Source: Fictibacillus aquaticus
GTDB lineage: Bacteria; Bacillota; Bacilli; Bacillales; Fictibacillaceae
Direction: 5' to 3'
Assembly (NCBI RefSeq): GCF_002245695.1
Contig: NZ_NOII01000003.1
Coordinates: forward strand, 558,001-622,000
DNA length: 64,000 nucleotides
In this document: piece after piece, positions 52,285 through 59,646 of the stretch
How the letters are laid out: each line of letters starts with the position of its first letter
Numbering within the stretch: position 1 is the first letter of the stretch
Position numbers and translations under genes: made by a program
Notes under the pieces: model-generated
Database searches by the model: none
Told to the model about the DNA's origin: nothing
What the model saw: only the letters and a program-made list of their open reading frames with translations

Positions 52285-52890
52285 TTATCTTGCAAGCATG
52301 CGGTTGATATAGAAGAAAAAGCTGAGAGAGATGAAAACAATGACAGATAGGAAAATAAGATTTTCGTTCGTCATCGTGACGAACTGGCCGATGATAAAGA
52401 CCATGCCAAGCAGGAACAAGTAGATGCTGCCGAGCTGGGAAACTTTCTCGTGGTGCTTGACCCGGCCAGGATTTTTGCGGACAGCGGCAAAGCCCCAGGT
52501 CATTTTTTTTGTGACGACAAGATAGGAGTAAATAAAAAGCATTAAAGCTATCAGTAGCTCTTGGTGGTCAGGGAAGGCGAAGATGCCGAGCGAGCCGGCG
52601 ATGAGCGGGAGTATGAGTGTGTAGTTCTTTTTCATCCGGTGATGAAGGCTGTTCTTAGGTGAGCTGCTCATAATTCCTTCAGCAAGTTCGTCCATAGAGA
52701 GAAATTCCTGCTGAATCTTCTCCTCGATCTCAGCGTCAGTCAGGCCTTGGCTTTTGTAATCTTGGACAAAGGAATACAGATGGTCTTTCACTTCTTCTAC
52801 AACATTTTCCCGGTGAACTTTTTGAATCCGTGCGAGCCGTTCTTCCAGCTCGGCTGTGTAGTTGGAAATGATGGTCTCTAATTGATCCAT
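52285..52890 (-). CDS. HAAS-domain membrane protein (PadR partner)
   Basis: A 201-residue protein. Residues 1-~75 form a helical HAAS signalling domain (ISNYTAELEERLARIQKVHRENVVEEVKDHLYSFVQDY ... EFLSMDELAEGI). Four hydrophobic helices follow. Genes encoding HAAS proteins are typically coupled to a PadR regulator, as here: its ATG follows the PadR stop codon directly. The pair is thought to couple a membrane signal to PadR repression; the signal is unknown. Confidence 0.85.
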   Translation of the reverse strand: MDQLETIISNYTAELEERLARIQKVHRENVVEEVKDHLYSFVQDYKSQGLTDAEIEEKIQQEFLSMDELAEGIMSSSPKNSLHHRMKKNYTLILPLIAGSLGIFAFPDHQELLIALMLFIYSYLVVTKKMTWGFAAVRKNPGRVKHHEKVSQLGSIYLFLLGMVFIIGQFVTMTNENLIFLSVIVFISLSFFFYINRMLAR

Positions 52891-53235
52891 TTAAACACCG
52901 CCTTTACCTAAAAGTATGAGGGCATCGTATATATCTTTATATTTCTTGATACGGTCTTCTAAAATTAAGCTCCCTTCCTTTGTGATCTGGTAATACTTCC
53001 TGCGCGGACCCTCGAATGAGTCCTCCCAATAAAATTCAATCCATTCTTTTTCTGTCATGCGCTTCAGAATGGGGTAGATCGCTCCTTCTGAAATGGAGAA
53101 AACAGGGGAATCCTTTAGTGCGGACGAGATCTCATAACCATACATGGCACGGTCACGGACGAGTGAGAGGATGGCCAGCTCAAACGTTCCTTTGCGTAAT
53201 TGCACAATCCAACTATCCATATTTTTACTATTCAT
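52891..53235 (-). CDS. PadR-family transcriptional regulator
   Basis: A 114-residue winged-helix repressor. It contains [22 protein letters not shown], a recognition helix region [24 protein letters not shown], and the wing with [13 protein letters not shown]. It lies first in an operon with HAAS, small membrane, DCC and YhfC genes and probably represses it. Start is uncertain: the ATG at 53235 sits directly at the predicted transcription start, and the next in-frame ATG is at 53217. Confidence 0.9.
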   Translation of the reverse strand: MNSKNMDSWIVQLRKGTFELAILSLVRDRAMYGYEISSALKDSPVFSISEGAIYPILKRMTEKEWIEFYWEDSFEGPRRKYYQITKEGSLILEDRIKKYKDIYDALILLGKGGV

Positions 53236-53241
53236 ACCCCC

Positions 53242-53270
53242 ACTATATATGATTCATAGCTATATATCAA
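53242..53270 (-). promoter_or_regulatory. Promoter/operator of the padR operon
   Basis: On the minus strand TTGATA (53270-53265), 17 bp, TATAGT (53247-53242). An inverted repeat ATATAT-N11-ATATAT covers the same bases, a likely PadR site. Transcription would begin at or just before the ATG at 53235. Confidence 0.6.
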
Positions 53271-53463
53271 TGATACTTAGGTCACAAAAAAATATGCCCC
53301 TATTTTTTACGATGCTTAGGAGAATTATCCAGCTACAGAGTCTAGTTTATCGAAGGCGTCTCCCTTCATCAGTTGCAAAGGCTAACAATGCTGATTTCAT
53401 TTCCTTTTGTGAAAGTGTCTTGTGTCTTTTGCAATAGCATCATTGATAGAGTTGATTGTAGTG

Positions 53464-53580
53464 TAAGGCGCCGACTCCGGCGGGATCAGTGGGACAGGTG
53501 AGACCCTTTAGGGCGCGTAGCGGCAAAGGGGCTCACCGCCCGCCCCGCGGAAAGCGTGCGCCTGTAACGGAAATCAACAG
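53464..53580. repeat. Highly structured GC-rich dispersed element
   Basis: A 117-bp GC-rich island in AT-rich DNA with nested complementarity. The outer arms are AGGCGC (53466) and GCGCCT (53558). The inner 13-bp stem is 53497-53509 (GGTGAGACCCTTT) against 53525-53537 with one wobble. The end GTAACGGAAATCAACAG resembles an element I recall from many Bacillus-group genomes. It follows sdpC and may also end its transcript. The rest of the interval back to 53271 shows no gene. Confidence 0.7.
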
Positions 53581-53642
53581 CTTGCTAAAAGCATTTATAT
53601 GTAAAAAGTGCGGAGAGGGAAGGCTCCGCACTTTTCCTTGCA

Positions 53643-54215
53643 TTAATTTACTGTTTCGATCAGCGAGCGAATCGCCATTTCGCGGTTCGTGTCGTCTTTC
53701 TTCGCGATTGGTGTGATGTCGATCGCGAACAATACAAGCACGATACCAGCAGCTGCAGCAGCTACATAGTAGTAATAGTAGTACCAAGAAACAGATACAG
53801 AAGCAGCAGCGCCGACAACGCCATCGTTCTTCGCCATTTCCTGCTGCATTTCAGCTACATCGCTCTCGATGATAGAACCAGCATGCTTTAGAAGCTCATC
53901 TACCTTAGCAGGATTCTTAGAATACGCAGCGTCTTGAAGCTTGTTGAAGAACTGCGCGTCGTCCTTCTTAATTTCTTTGATTACTCTATCGGCAAACTTT
54001 TTAGATTCCTTCGTGTTTAGCTTTTTAGCTGTAGATTTAGAGAATACGTCACCCATTTTTGCACCAAGCTCCCCTTGTGCAAAGACAAATCCTTTAAAAA
54101 GCTCTTCCCCCGAATACTGTTTCTTCGCCGCCTGAGCGGAGTTGCTTGAGCTAGTGGAAAAGCTGATTCCAAAAGCCAAAGCGAGTGTGAGTACTGATAA
54201 AATAAATTTCTTCAA
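53643..54215 (-). CDS. sdpC: SdpC-family sporulation-delaying toxin precursor
   Basis: A 190-residue protein. The signal peptide covers ~1-30, followed by YSGEELFKGFVFAQGELGAK, which parallels the B. subtilis SdpC motif SGEDYFRGLLFGQGEVGK. A charged helical pro-region (~60-130) is followed by a hydrophobic segment ~133-172 where the mature toxin peptide would lie. That segment holds W144, six consecutive Tyr (145-150) and five Ala, but no Cys; the known SDP peptide carries a disulfide. A charged C-terminal propeptide follows. Start overlaps the sdpB stop by 4 bp. The toxin would permeabilise sibling cells' membranes. No recognisable immunity gene is adjacent. Confidence 0.85.
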   Translation of the reverse strand: MKKFILSVLTLALAFGISFSTSSSNSAQAAKKQYSGEELFKGFVFAQGELGAKMGDVFSKSTAKKLNTKESKKFADRVIKEIKKDDAQFFNKLQDAAYSKNPAKVDELLKHAGSIIESDVAEMQQEMAKNDGVVGAAASVSVSWYYYYYYVAAAAAGIVLVLFAIDITPIAKKDDTNREMAIRSLIETVN

Positions 54216-55132
54216 CTTACTGCCTCCTCTAATTTTTTGTTTTTATTTCTAGCAAATAGTTTGCTAAAAACCGAGTCAATTGGTACGAGGTAGAGAATTA
54301 GAATGCCTCCCATTATGATGGAGAAGCTGATCAGCCCGAGCATGAGAGCGAAGATTTCATGCATTGTCACGGCAACGATAAAAATCGTTTTCCAGTACTT
54401 TTTCGGAGCGAACAGCGCGCAGAAGATGACAATCTGAACGAGCAGGGTTCCCCAGGTTGGGATGACAACCATTGGACTTGCCAGAATCGAGTGCGTGATA
54501 TCGTCAAAGAAGGCGTTGAAACCAACCGTCTTTTCACGTGAGTAATAGTAAACAGCTGTGCCGTCAATCCATTCCTTGTTTTTCAGCTTGGCGACTGTGG
54601 AATGGAAGTAGATAATGGCTACTTGTAGCCGGATGAAAAAGAAGGATAGATAAGCGATAATTTTTGAATGAATGCCAGGATTGAAACGGTCTTCACTGAT
54701 CTGCCAATGCCATTTTCGGCTGTCGGTCAGTGTTACCGGAATTAATAGAAACGCAATAACGGAAGCGGCCTGTTCTCCGCCGTCAATAACGACGAGTGAA
54801 GCCTGCATGCTGTAAGCGACATACCAATGGAGGATGCCAGTGACCCTTGGCCGCCAGCCAATCACGACGAGTGCTAGGATCAGGACACAAACCCACCGGA
54901 TGATATTCAGATAAAAGTAATCATTTTGTGCAAAGCAGAAGGCGCTGTAGCCTGTTTCACAGATCGGAAAGTTCGTTGAAGCCGATGATGGCTTGAACAG
55001 CAGCTCTGGTTTGTTGACGATGAGCGTCAGCATGCTTGAGAAGGCGATGATGCTTCGCGCCAGGCCGTACACGTTCGTCCACGGATTCTTCTTTTTCCAC
55101 GAATTTGTCAGGTGCTCTATCGATTTGAACAT
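54212..55132 (-). CDS. sdpB: SdpB-family toxin maturation protein (HTTM domain)
   Basis: A 306-residue membrane protein with about six to seven helices and the HTTM-like pattern. It contains NPWTNVYGLARSIIAFSSM at the start, HWYVAYSMQASLVVIDGGEQAASVIAFLLIP and LQVAIIYFHSTVAKLKNKEWIDGTAVYY. SdpB together with SdpA is required to convert SdpC into active toxin. It overlaps sdpA by 16 bp and sdpC by 4 bp, so all three are translationally coupled. Confidence 0.88.
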   Translation of the reverse strand: MFKSIEHLTNSWKKKNPWTNVYGLARSIIAFSSMLTLIVNKPELLFKPSSASTNFPICETGYSAFCFAQNDYFYLNIIRWVCVLILALVVIGWRPRVTGILHWYVAYSMQASLVVIDGGEQAASVIAFLLIPVTLTDSRKWHWQISEDRFNPGIHSKIIAYLSFFFIRLQVAIIYFHSTVAKLKNKEWIDGTAVYYYSREKTVGFNAFFDDITHSILASPMVVIPTWGTLLVQIVIFCALFAPKKYWKTIFIVAVTMHEIFALMLGLISFSIIMGGILILYLVPIDSVFSKLFARNKNKKLEEAVS

Positions 55133-55656
55133 TTGATATCCGCCCTCACTACTTCTTTGACTTCAGAACCTGAATCACTGTATTTGTAATAGCTCCAAGG
55201 GACGATTTCTTCCTGTGTGAAATAATATTCTCCGCACAATAACGGTTCAGGTGTCTTGTTCTCAATCGTGATCTCATTTGCGGAAGCTTCACATTCTTCA
55301 AGACTCTTACCGTCACATTTCGTCCAGTCTTCTTTTTTAATATGCATCGATAACCCGCCCATCTCGACCCCTTGTGATCGTCCTTTTCTGTACAAGCCGA
55401 GCGCGTTTTCAAAACGCATCGTAGGGAAGAGGACCTTCAAACTTTCTTCATTTGCTTCATGCATGCCCAAAAGTGTGTCGCGCGGACTTTTACTGAAAAA
55501 TCCCCAGCCTTGCGGAAGCAGTGACGAGTAGAGGATCTTGGAGTCTTTGCTCATGCCTAAGGGAGTCGTGCCTAAGCTCGCTGCAACTGAGGATGAGAAG
55601 ATAAATCCCCATATGGCCGAAAATACAAGAAAGGTGAACATTACTTTCTTACTCAA
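55117..55656 (-). CDS. sdpA: SdpA-family toxin maturation protein
   Basis: A 179-residue protein with an N-terminal membrane helix and the family core LPQGWGFFSKSPRD (~50-65). A Cys-containing C-terminal domain follows (four Cys), as for a cytoplasmic or membrane-associated partner of SdpB. Start is taken as TTG 55656, because GAGGAGG is six bases upstream; the GTG at 55671 lies at that site. First gene of sdpABC. The promoter should lie between 55660 and 55790, after the terminator of the NprX-like gene. Confidence 0.85.
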   Translation of the reverse strand: MSKKVMFTFLVFSAIWGFIFSSSVAASLGTTPLGMSKDSKILYSSLLPQGWGFFSKSPRDTLLGMHEANEESLKVLFPTMRFENALGLYRKGRSQGVEMGGLSMHIKKEDWTKCDGKSLEECEASANEITIENKTPEPLLCGEYYFTQEEIVPWSYYKYSDSGSEVKEVVRADIKCSNR

Positions 55657-55790
55657 GCGAATCCTCCTCACGTTGTGTTGGTATACATTAAAGGTAACAG
55701 GGATTGGATGATATTGGTATTGAGAAAAAGGGTTGATTTGACGGGCATAAATGAGGTGAGGAAGGGGAGTTTTATCAACCTGTAAACAAA

Positions 55791-55820
55791 AAAAAACGGC
55801 CCCGGGGACGGACCGTTTTC
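55791..55820 (-). terminator. Terminator after the NprX-like peptide gene
   Basis: On the minus strand AAAACGGTCC is followed by GTCC and the arm GGGGCCGTTTT, then a run of T. It separates the regulator-peptide transcript from sdpABC. Confidence 0.75.
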
Positions 55821-55835
55821 TATCGCAATATCATA

Positions 55836-55961
55836 TTAAGGCTTGATAACAATGTCGTTTCCGATCTTGATGACAACTGGATCTGGGAGTTCTTCGTGGG
55901 CATAAATTGGACCAGCAATAAGTACGCTCAGTAGACTAATACCTAACAGATGTTTTTTCAT
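55836..55961 (-). CDS. NprX/PapR-like signalling peptide precursor (41 aa)
   Basis: ATG 55961, stop 55838-55836. AAAGGAGTG, eight bases before the ATG, overlaps the stop codon of the NprR-like gene (15-bp gap), so translation is coupled. The product has a signal peptide (MKKHLLGISLLSVLIAGPIYA) and a 20-residue exported remainder ending KIGNDIVIKP. This is the layout of Phr/PapR/NprX pheromone precursors, which lie directly downstream of their receptors and are exported, trimmed to a hepta- or octapeptide and re-imported. The NDIV part recalls the PDIVG core of NprX. The mature peptide is not determined. Confidence 0.75.
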   Translation of the reverse strand: MKKHLLGISLLSVLIAGPIYAHEELPDPVVIKIGNDIVIKP

Positions 55962-55976
55962 TATAGAAACACTCCT

Positions 55977-57212
55977 TTAATAGTAGGTGTTTTTTAATTG
56001 ATTCGCCTTTACATAACATTCACTGGACTTCTTATAATGATGACGCGCATCATAATACTTGCCGAGCCATTCGTAGCAATTGCAAATATTACTGACATCT
56101 TTCTTATCTAAAAAGTGAGGCAGTGCTTCGGTCTCAATAAACGCCTTGTATCCCTCAGTGTCATCTTCCGTTTCGACTTGGTATTGAAGTTCTCGTAACA
56201 GATAGTATGTACTATTTTTCTCTGTTAAAAGTGACATCCCTTTGTGAATCCAAGTCCCGCATTCTTCCCATTTGCCCATATTTAATAGTTCCTTGGCAAG
56301 TAGGTAGATTGTGAGCTCTCGTCCCTGCATTTCGGGTGATTCATGAATGGATTGCAAAAAATAGTCAACGGCTTCATCCGATTTCTTTTCGGTCTGAGCA
56401 ACAAAGCCAAGATTATGATAGATAACTTTTTTAAAATAGTCGGCATCCTTCAAGCTCTTGCTTCCTCTTAATGCCAGTTGGAGATACGACTTTGCTGTTT
56501 CGCACTCATGGATGCGATTATAGTTCACTGCCAGAAGAATGTAACAGTCAATCACCTTGTAAAATAATATATTCTTATTAAACTCAACTAAAGCTTTCTC
56601 TGTAGAAGTGATGGCCATGGATATTTTGTTCAGCTTCGTATAGATGAGTGCGAGCTGGTAATAATACTCTGGCTCGTTCACAGCTCCTTGAACTTTCAAA
56701 TAATATTCCAGTGCTTTGTCGTAGCTGCCATTTAAATACTCGTACAGACCTAGAAAATAGTAATAATAGCTTTTCGTCTCCCCAGAAATATAATGAAGAT
56801 ATGTAGACGCTGTCTCGAGGTGGCTTTGCGCCCTCTCGAATTCATTCGTCAGCATAAAATGCCTCGAACTCATTACATGAAAGAGTGCTAGAATTTCAAT
56901 GTCTTGTATTCCGATCATGTTTTCTTGCATCTGTTGGTAGATATGATCGGAATTATCTTTGTTCCTGAACTTGATTTCTTCATACCACTCTTTCAGTGAA
57001 TTCACTATGGCTTCCGTACTTAGGGAAGGTGTCAGCTCCTCATACTTCAGGTTTAGCCGGTTACATAGCAGCTCTAATATTTCATCTGAGGGCTGGAGCA
57101 GGTTATTCTCTACTTTGCTGAGATAAGGAATCGAACAGATCCCATCTGTCAGCTCTTTTTGAGTGAGATTATTCTTTTCGCGATAATATTTTATCTTTTC
57201 CCCACGTATCAA
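55977..57212 (-). CDS. NprR-like HTH/TPR peptide-sensing regulator (RNPP family)
   Basis: A ~411-residue protein. An N-terminal XRE helix-turn-helix (~1-60: KIKYYREKNNLTQKELTDGICSIPYLSKVEN) is followed by about nine tetratricopeptide-type helix pairs (for example YYYFLGLYEYLNGSYDKALEYYLKV; VIYHNLGFVAQTEKKSDEAVDYFLQS). Length and layout match NprR (~423) rather than PlcR (~285) or the HTH-less Rap proteins. NprR homologues switch between Rap-like phosphatase binding and DNA activation when they bind their peptide. Start is TTG 57212, with AGGAGG eight bases upstream; the longer frame to 57278 lacks a site. It is followed by the coupled peptide gene and then by sdpABC on the same strand. Confidence 0.85.
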   Translation of the reverse strand: MIRGEKIKYYREKNNLTQKELTDGICSIPYLSKVENNLLQPSDEILELLCNRLNLKYEELTPSLSTEAIVNSLKEWYEEIKFRNKDNSDHIYQQMQENMIGIQDIEILALFHVMSSRHFMLTNEFERAQSHLETASTYLHYISGETKSYYYYFLGLYEYLNGSYDKALEYYLKVQGAVNEPEYYYQLALIYTKLNKISMAITSTEKALVEFNKNILFYKVIDCYILLAVNYNRIHECETAKSYLQLALRGSKSLKDADYFKKVIYHNLGFVAQTEKKSDEAVDYFLQSIHESPEMQGRELTIYLLAKELLNMGKWEECGTWIHKGMSLLTEKNSTYYLLRELQYQVETEDDTEGYKAFIETEALPHFLDKKDVSNICNCYEWLGKYYDARHHYKKSSECYVKANQLKNTYY

Positions 57213-57476
57213 AATGCCCGCCTCCTTTATCCTATATTTAGGGAAATTATAGATAAAATGTAACATTTTGTATATCATAACATATTATTTTGAGTTTTTA
57301 TGACTGTTTTACTATCTAAATATTGATAAAATCACGGGCTGGAGAGCGGTTTAAGTACAGATATGAGGGTGATTTTCTCAACAGGGAAGAATTTCATGGA
57401 GAGAAGGTAGCAGGTGGAACTGGACTGAGGTGGGGCAGATGTTGTGGGCGGGAGGACCGTAAATATTAGTACAAGT

Positions 57477-57762
57477 GGCGCAAGTTGAGAGGTATGCGGC
57501 GCATAATGAAGAATGATTGGAGCAAGATAGGGAAAACGGCGCAAGCAAAGGGAATTGCGGCGCAAGAGAGCTCATAATCAGCGCAAGTGCTTGACTGCAT
57601 GGCGTAAGTTGGCATTTGAATGGCGTAAGCTGAGAAAAACAAAGATATTAACTAGTTAAAGTGCCTTTTTAAATTCAAAGCAGCGCCAGTTATCCCGTAA
57701 CCGGCGTAAGATTCACTCCATATGGCTCAAGAGAACGGAAAAAATTAATTTACTGGCGCAAG
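57477..57762 (+). repeat. GGCGCAAG array D, same layout as array A
   Basis: Twelve units (GGCGCAAG, GGCGTAAG, GGCGCATA, AGCGCAAG and similar) start at 57477, 57498, 57519, 57538, 57559, 57580, 57601, 57622, 57682, 57703, 57724 and 57755. Steps are 21,21,19,21,21,21,21,60,21,21,31. A weak unit (ACCGTAAA) lies 21 bp before the first. Spacers differ from array A except for AGTTAAA...GCC in the long gap. Reading the minus strand gives a heptapeptide pattern LAPxxxx that is a by-product of the 21-bp step. Confidence 0.88.
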
Positions 57763-57770
57763 TTGCCAGG

Positions 57771-57799
57771 TTCTTCTATTAATATAAGGAAGATATAAT
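57771..57799 (+). promoter_or_regulatory. Candidate promoter for the gene at 57822
   Basis: TTCTTC, 17 bp, TATAAT. The -10 is perfect and the -35 is weak. It begins nine bases after the last unit of array D, so the array abuts this promoter's upstream side. Confidence 0.45.
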
Positions 57800-57821
57800 T
57801 AAAGCAAATAGGTGGATGCAT

Positions 57822-58580
57822 ATGGAGAAAAAGATTCAAAGAGATGTTATGAACGATTTTTATCAAGGCAAGCTGACTGGTGTTCACGAAACTGAAACAG
57901 AGATTGTGCTCTCGATAGACATGTCAGAATTCAAGCAATACTATTATTCTTCTATTTTTTATTGTGAACTGGTGAATTGCAGCCTTTTGCAACTTGCGTT
58001 TAAGAATGAAAGATTGGATTTGAAGGACTTACATAAATATGTTGTAGAGCTGGGGGACACTGATATAGATGATGATCGATTGGTTATCAGTTGCACATTA
58101 AATGATAAAATACGGGCCACCCTTACAATCGAAACGGAAACAATCAAAATTTATGATGAGTCAAAAAAGGAAATCGATCTCTTGGACCTCGCCATTTTCG
58201 GCGGTTTATGCAGCTCTGATGCCGGTATAGATTTTACTATTGGAAAAACGAAGAAGGATGTTGAGACATCAGATGAATCGGTGAAATTTAACGAAGGTAT
58301 AGCCGGTTATCTGGCAAAGCAAGAGCAATACGCTAAGCGATATAGAGAGAAGGGACCAAGAGAGGCTTTTGATTTGCTGTTAGACTTGGATCCTTATGGA
58401 GAAAAGATATTCTCAAAGTCTGAAATCATAGAGTTGATTTCAATTTGTGAAGGTATCGTAGCAAAATATAATACAGATCATCTAAACCATCGAAAGTTAA
58501 GTTACTTCGCTGGCAGGTTAAAAGAGCTTTGCTTAAAATCATTAGAAGATAATCTGATGCTAGTCGCTGTTGGCGATTAA
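57822..58580 (+). CDS. Unknown soluble protein (252 aa)
   Basis: Start taken as ATG 57822, with AGGTGG six bases upstream; ATG 57816 is in frame but overlaps the spacing. The first ~140 residues look beta-rich (LTGVHETETEIVLSIDMSEF, RATLTIETETIKIYDES), the rest helical (EQYAKRYREKGPREAFDLLLDLDPYGEKIF). There is no signal peptide or membrane segment. No family is recognised. It is preceded by array D and a likely promoter, and followed by a terminator, so it is a single-gene unit. Confidence 0.62.
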   Translation: MEKKIQRDVMNDFYQGKLTGVHETETEIVLSIDMSEFKQYYYSSIFYCELVNCSLLQLAFKNERLDLKDLHKYVVELGDTDIDDDRLVISCTLNDKIRATLTIETETIKIYDESKKEIDLLDLAIFGGLCSSDAGIDFTIGKTKKDVETSDESVKFNEGIAGYLAKQEQYAKRYREKGPREAFDLLLDLDPYGEKIFSKSEIIELISICEGIVAKYNTDHLNHRKLSYFAGRLKELCLKSLEDNLMLVAVGD

Positions 58581-58590
58581 GCGGAAATAA

Positions 58591-58621
58591 TAAATCCGCC
58601 TCTAGGTTGAGGCGGATTTAC
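58591..58621. terminator. Bidirectional terminator
   Basis: AAATCCGCCTC pairs perfectly with GAGGCGGATTT, between convergent genes. Confidence 0.8.
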
Positions 58622-58631
58622 TTATAAGGAT

Positions 58632-59477
58632 CTATTCTTCTATATATTCAGCCCTAAGGCTTTCTTCAAGGTTTTCCATGCTGTTTTTAGCATCCTCGAA
58701 GTCTGAATACGCATTGTTGATTAGATCTTCAGGAGACTGTCCATCATCAACAAACACAGGCAAGAAACGCTGCAGAATGTTATATTGCGTTTTTACAGAA
58801 GAATCAGCGTGCTCAACGGCTGAGCGCAGTTCTTCTAAATCTTCTCCTTCAAAGTTTGCTTCGAATTTCTTCAAGTTAGCTTGCAGCTTGCTAGCAAGGT
58901 ATTGCTCACTCTCAAAAAGAAGAAGGCTTGATTCTGCTTCTTCATAAACCTTGTTCGTATCTAACCCATCCGCATTTGAAAGAAAGCTACCCACTTTGTT
59001 CTCAATTGAATCGGTAGGATCCAGACGGTTCATTAATGAGTGGAAATCCTCCATAAACACAGCTTCATAAACGTTTTTTGCGGAGTTCATGTTTTCTTTT
59101 ACTTTTACCGCTTTTTCATTTGGCAAGCCTTCGATCTTTTTCTTAAGCTTGCTCATATTTTTCTCTATTTCGTCGTTAGCGTTCATAGTCAGCATAGTAG
59201 AAGAATCGATCGCTTGAGCCAATAGATTATAGTCTGTGCTCAAAGAACTATATACATCTTCTTCTAAGTAACCTTCTGGCTGATTATCTTTAAACTGTTT
59301 ATAAAATCCATCTGCCTGAGCTGTGAGTTCCTTTTTAATCTCTTGTCCCTCTTTTTCTAACTCTGCATTCGGCTTTTCTGCTGTCTCTTGCTGTTTGCCA
59401 GCTGTCTCGTCGGTTCCGCAGCCGGTTAATGACAAAACGAGAATCAAAGCCAGCAGCATGTATCTCTGTAATTTCAT
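58632..59477 (-). CDS. Unknown helical lipoprotein (281 aa)
   Basis: The signal sequence has lipobox SLTGC (Cys20). The mature chain is acidic and nearly all helical (KKKIEGLPNEKAVKVKENMNSAKNVYEAV and similar), consistent with a coiled, bundle-like exported protein, as in YkyA-type lipoproteins. No catalytic motif is seen. Monocistronic. Confidence 0.68.
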   Translation of the reverse strand: MKLQRYMLLALILVLSLTGCGTDETAGKQQETAEKPNAELEKEGQEIKKELTAQADGFYKQFKDNQPEGYLEEDVYSSLSTDYNLLAQAIDSSTMLTMNANDEIEKNMSKLKKKIEGLPNEKAVKVKENMNSAKNVYEAVFMEDFHSLMNRLDPTDSIENKVGSFLSNADGLDTNKVYEEAESSLLLFESEQYLASKLQANLKKFEANFEGEDLEELRSAVEHADSSVKTQYNILQRFLPVFVDDGQSPEDLINNAYSDFEDAKNSMENLEESLRAEYIEE

Positions 59478-59614
59478 AACTTCCCCCTATGTGCTTTTTC
59501 ATGATGTAATATTACTTTAATATAGTATCATAACCATTGGGAGATATAAGGATATTTTTCTAGTAATTTACTATGATGCGTGGAATTAAACAGATGTTTA
59601 AATATGTGGTTAGA

Positions 59615-59644
59615 AAAAGCATCCTTTTAACACAGGATGCTTTT
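59615..59644 (-). terminator. Terminator of the HIT gene
   Basis: AAAAGCATCCT pairs with AGGATGCTTTT across 8 nt; the minus-strand 3' side continues T-rich. Confidence 0.75.
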
Positions 59645-59646
59645 CC

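Noticed and set aside
53489-53787. Arg/Pro-rich open frames over the GC-rich structured element and the end of sdpC
   Set aside because: Frame length results from high GC content and opposite-strand coding; composition is not protein-like.
57332-57575. Open frames on the minus strand over array D showing a heptapeptide LAPxxxx pattern
   Set aside because: A by-product of the 21-bp motif step. The 19-bp step breaks the frame, and there is no binding site or start context.
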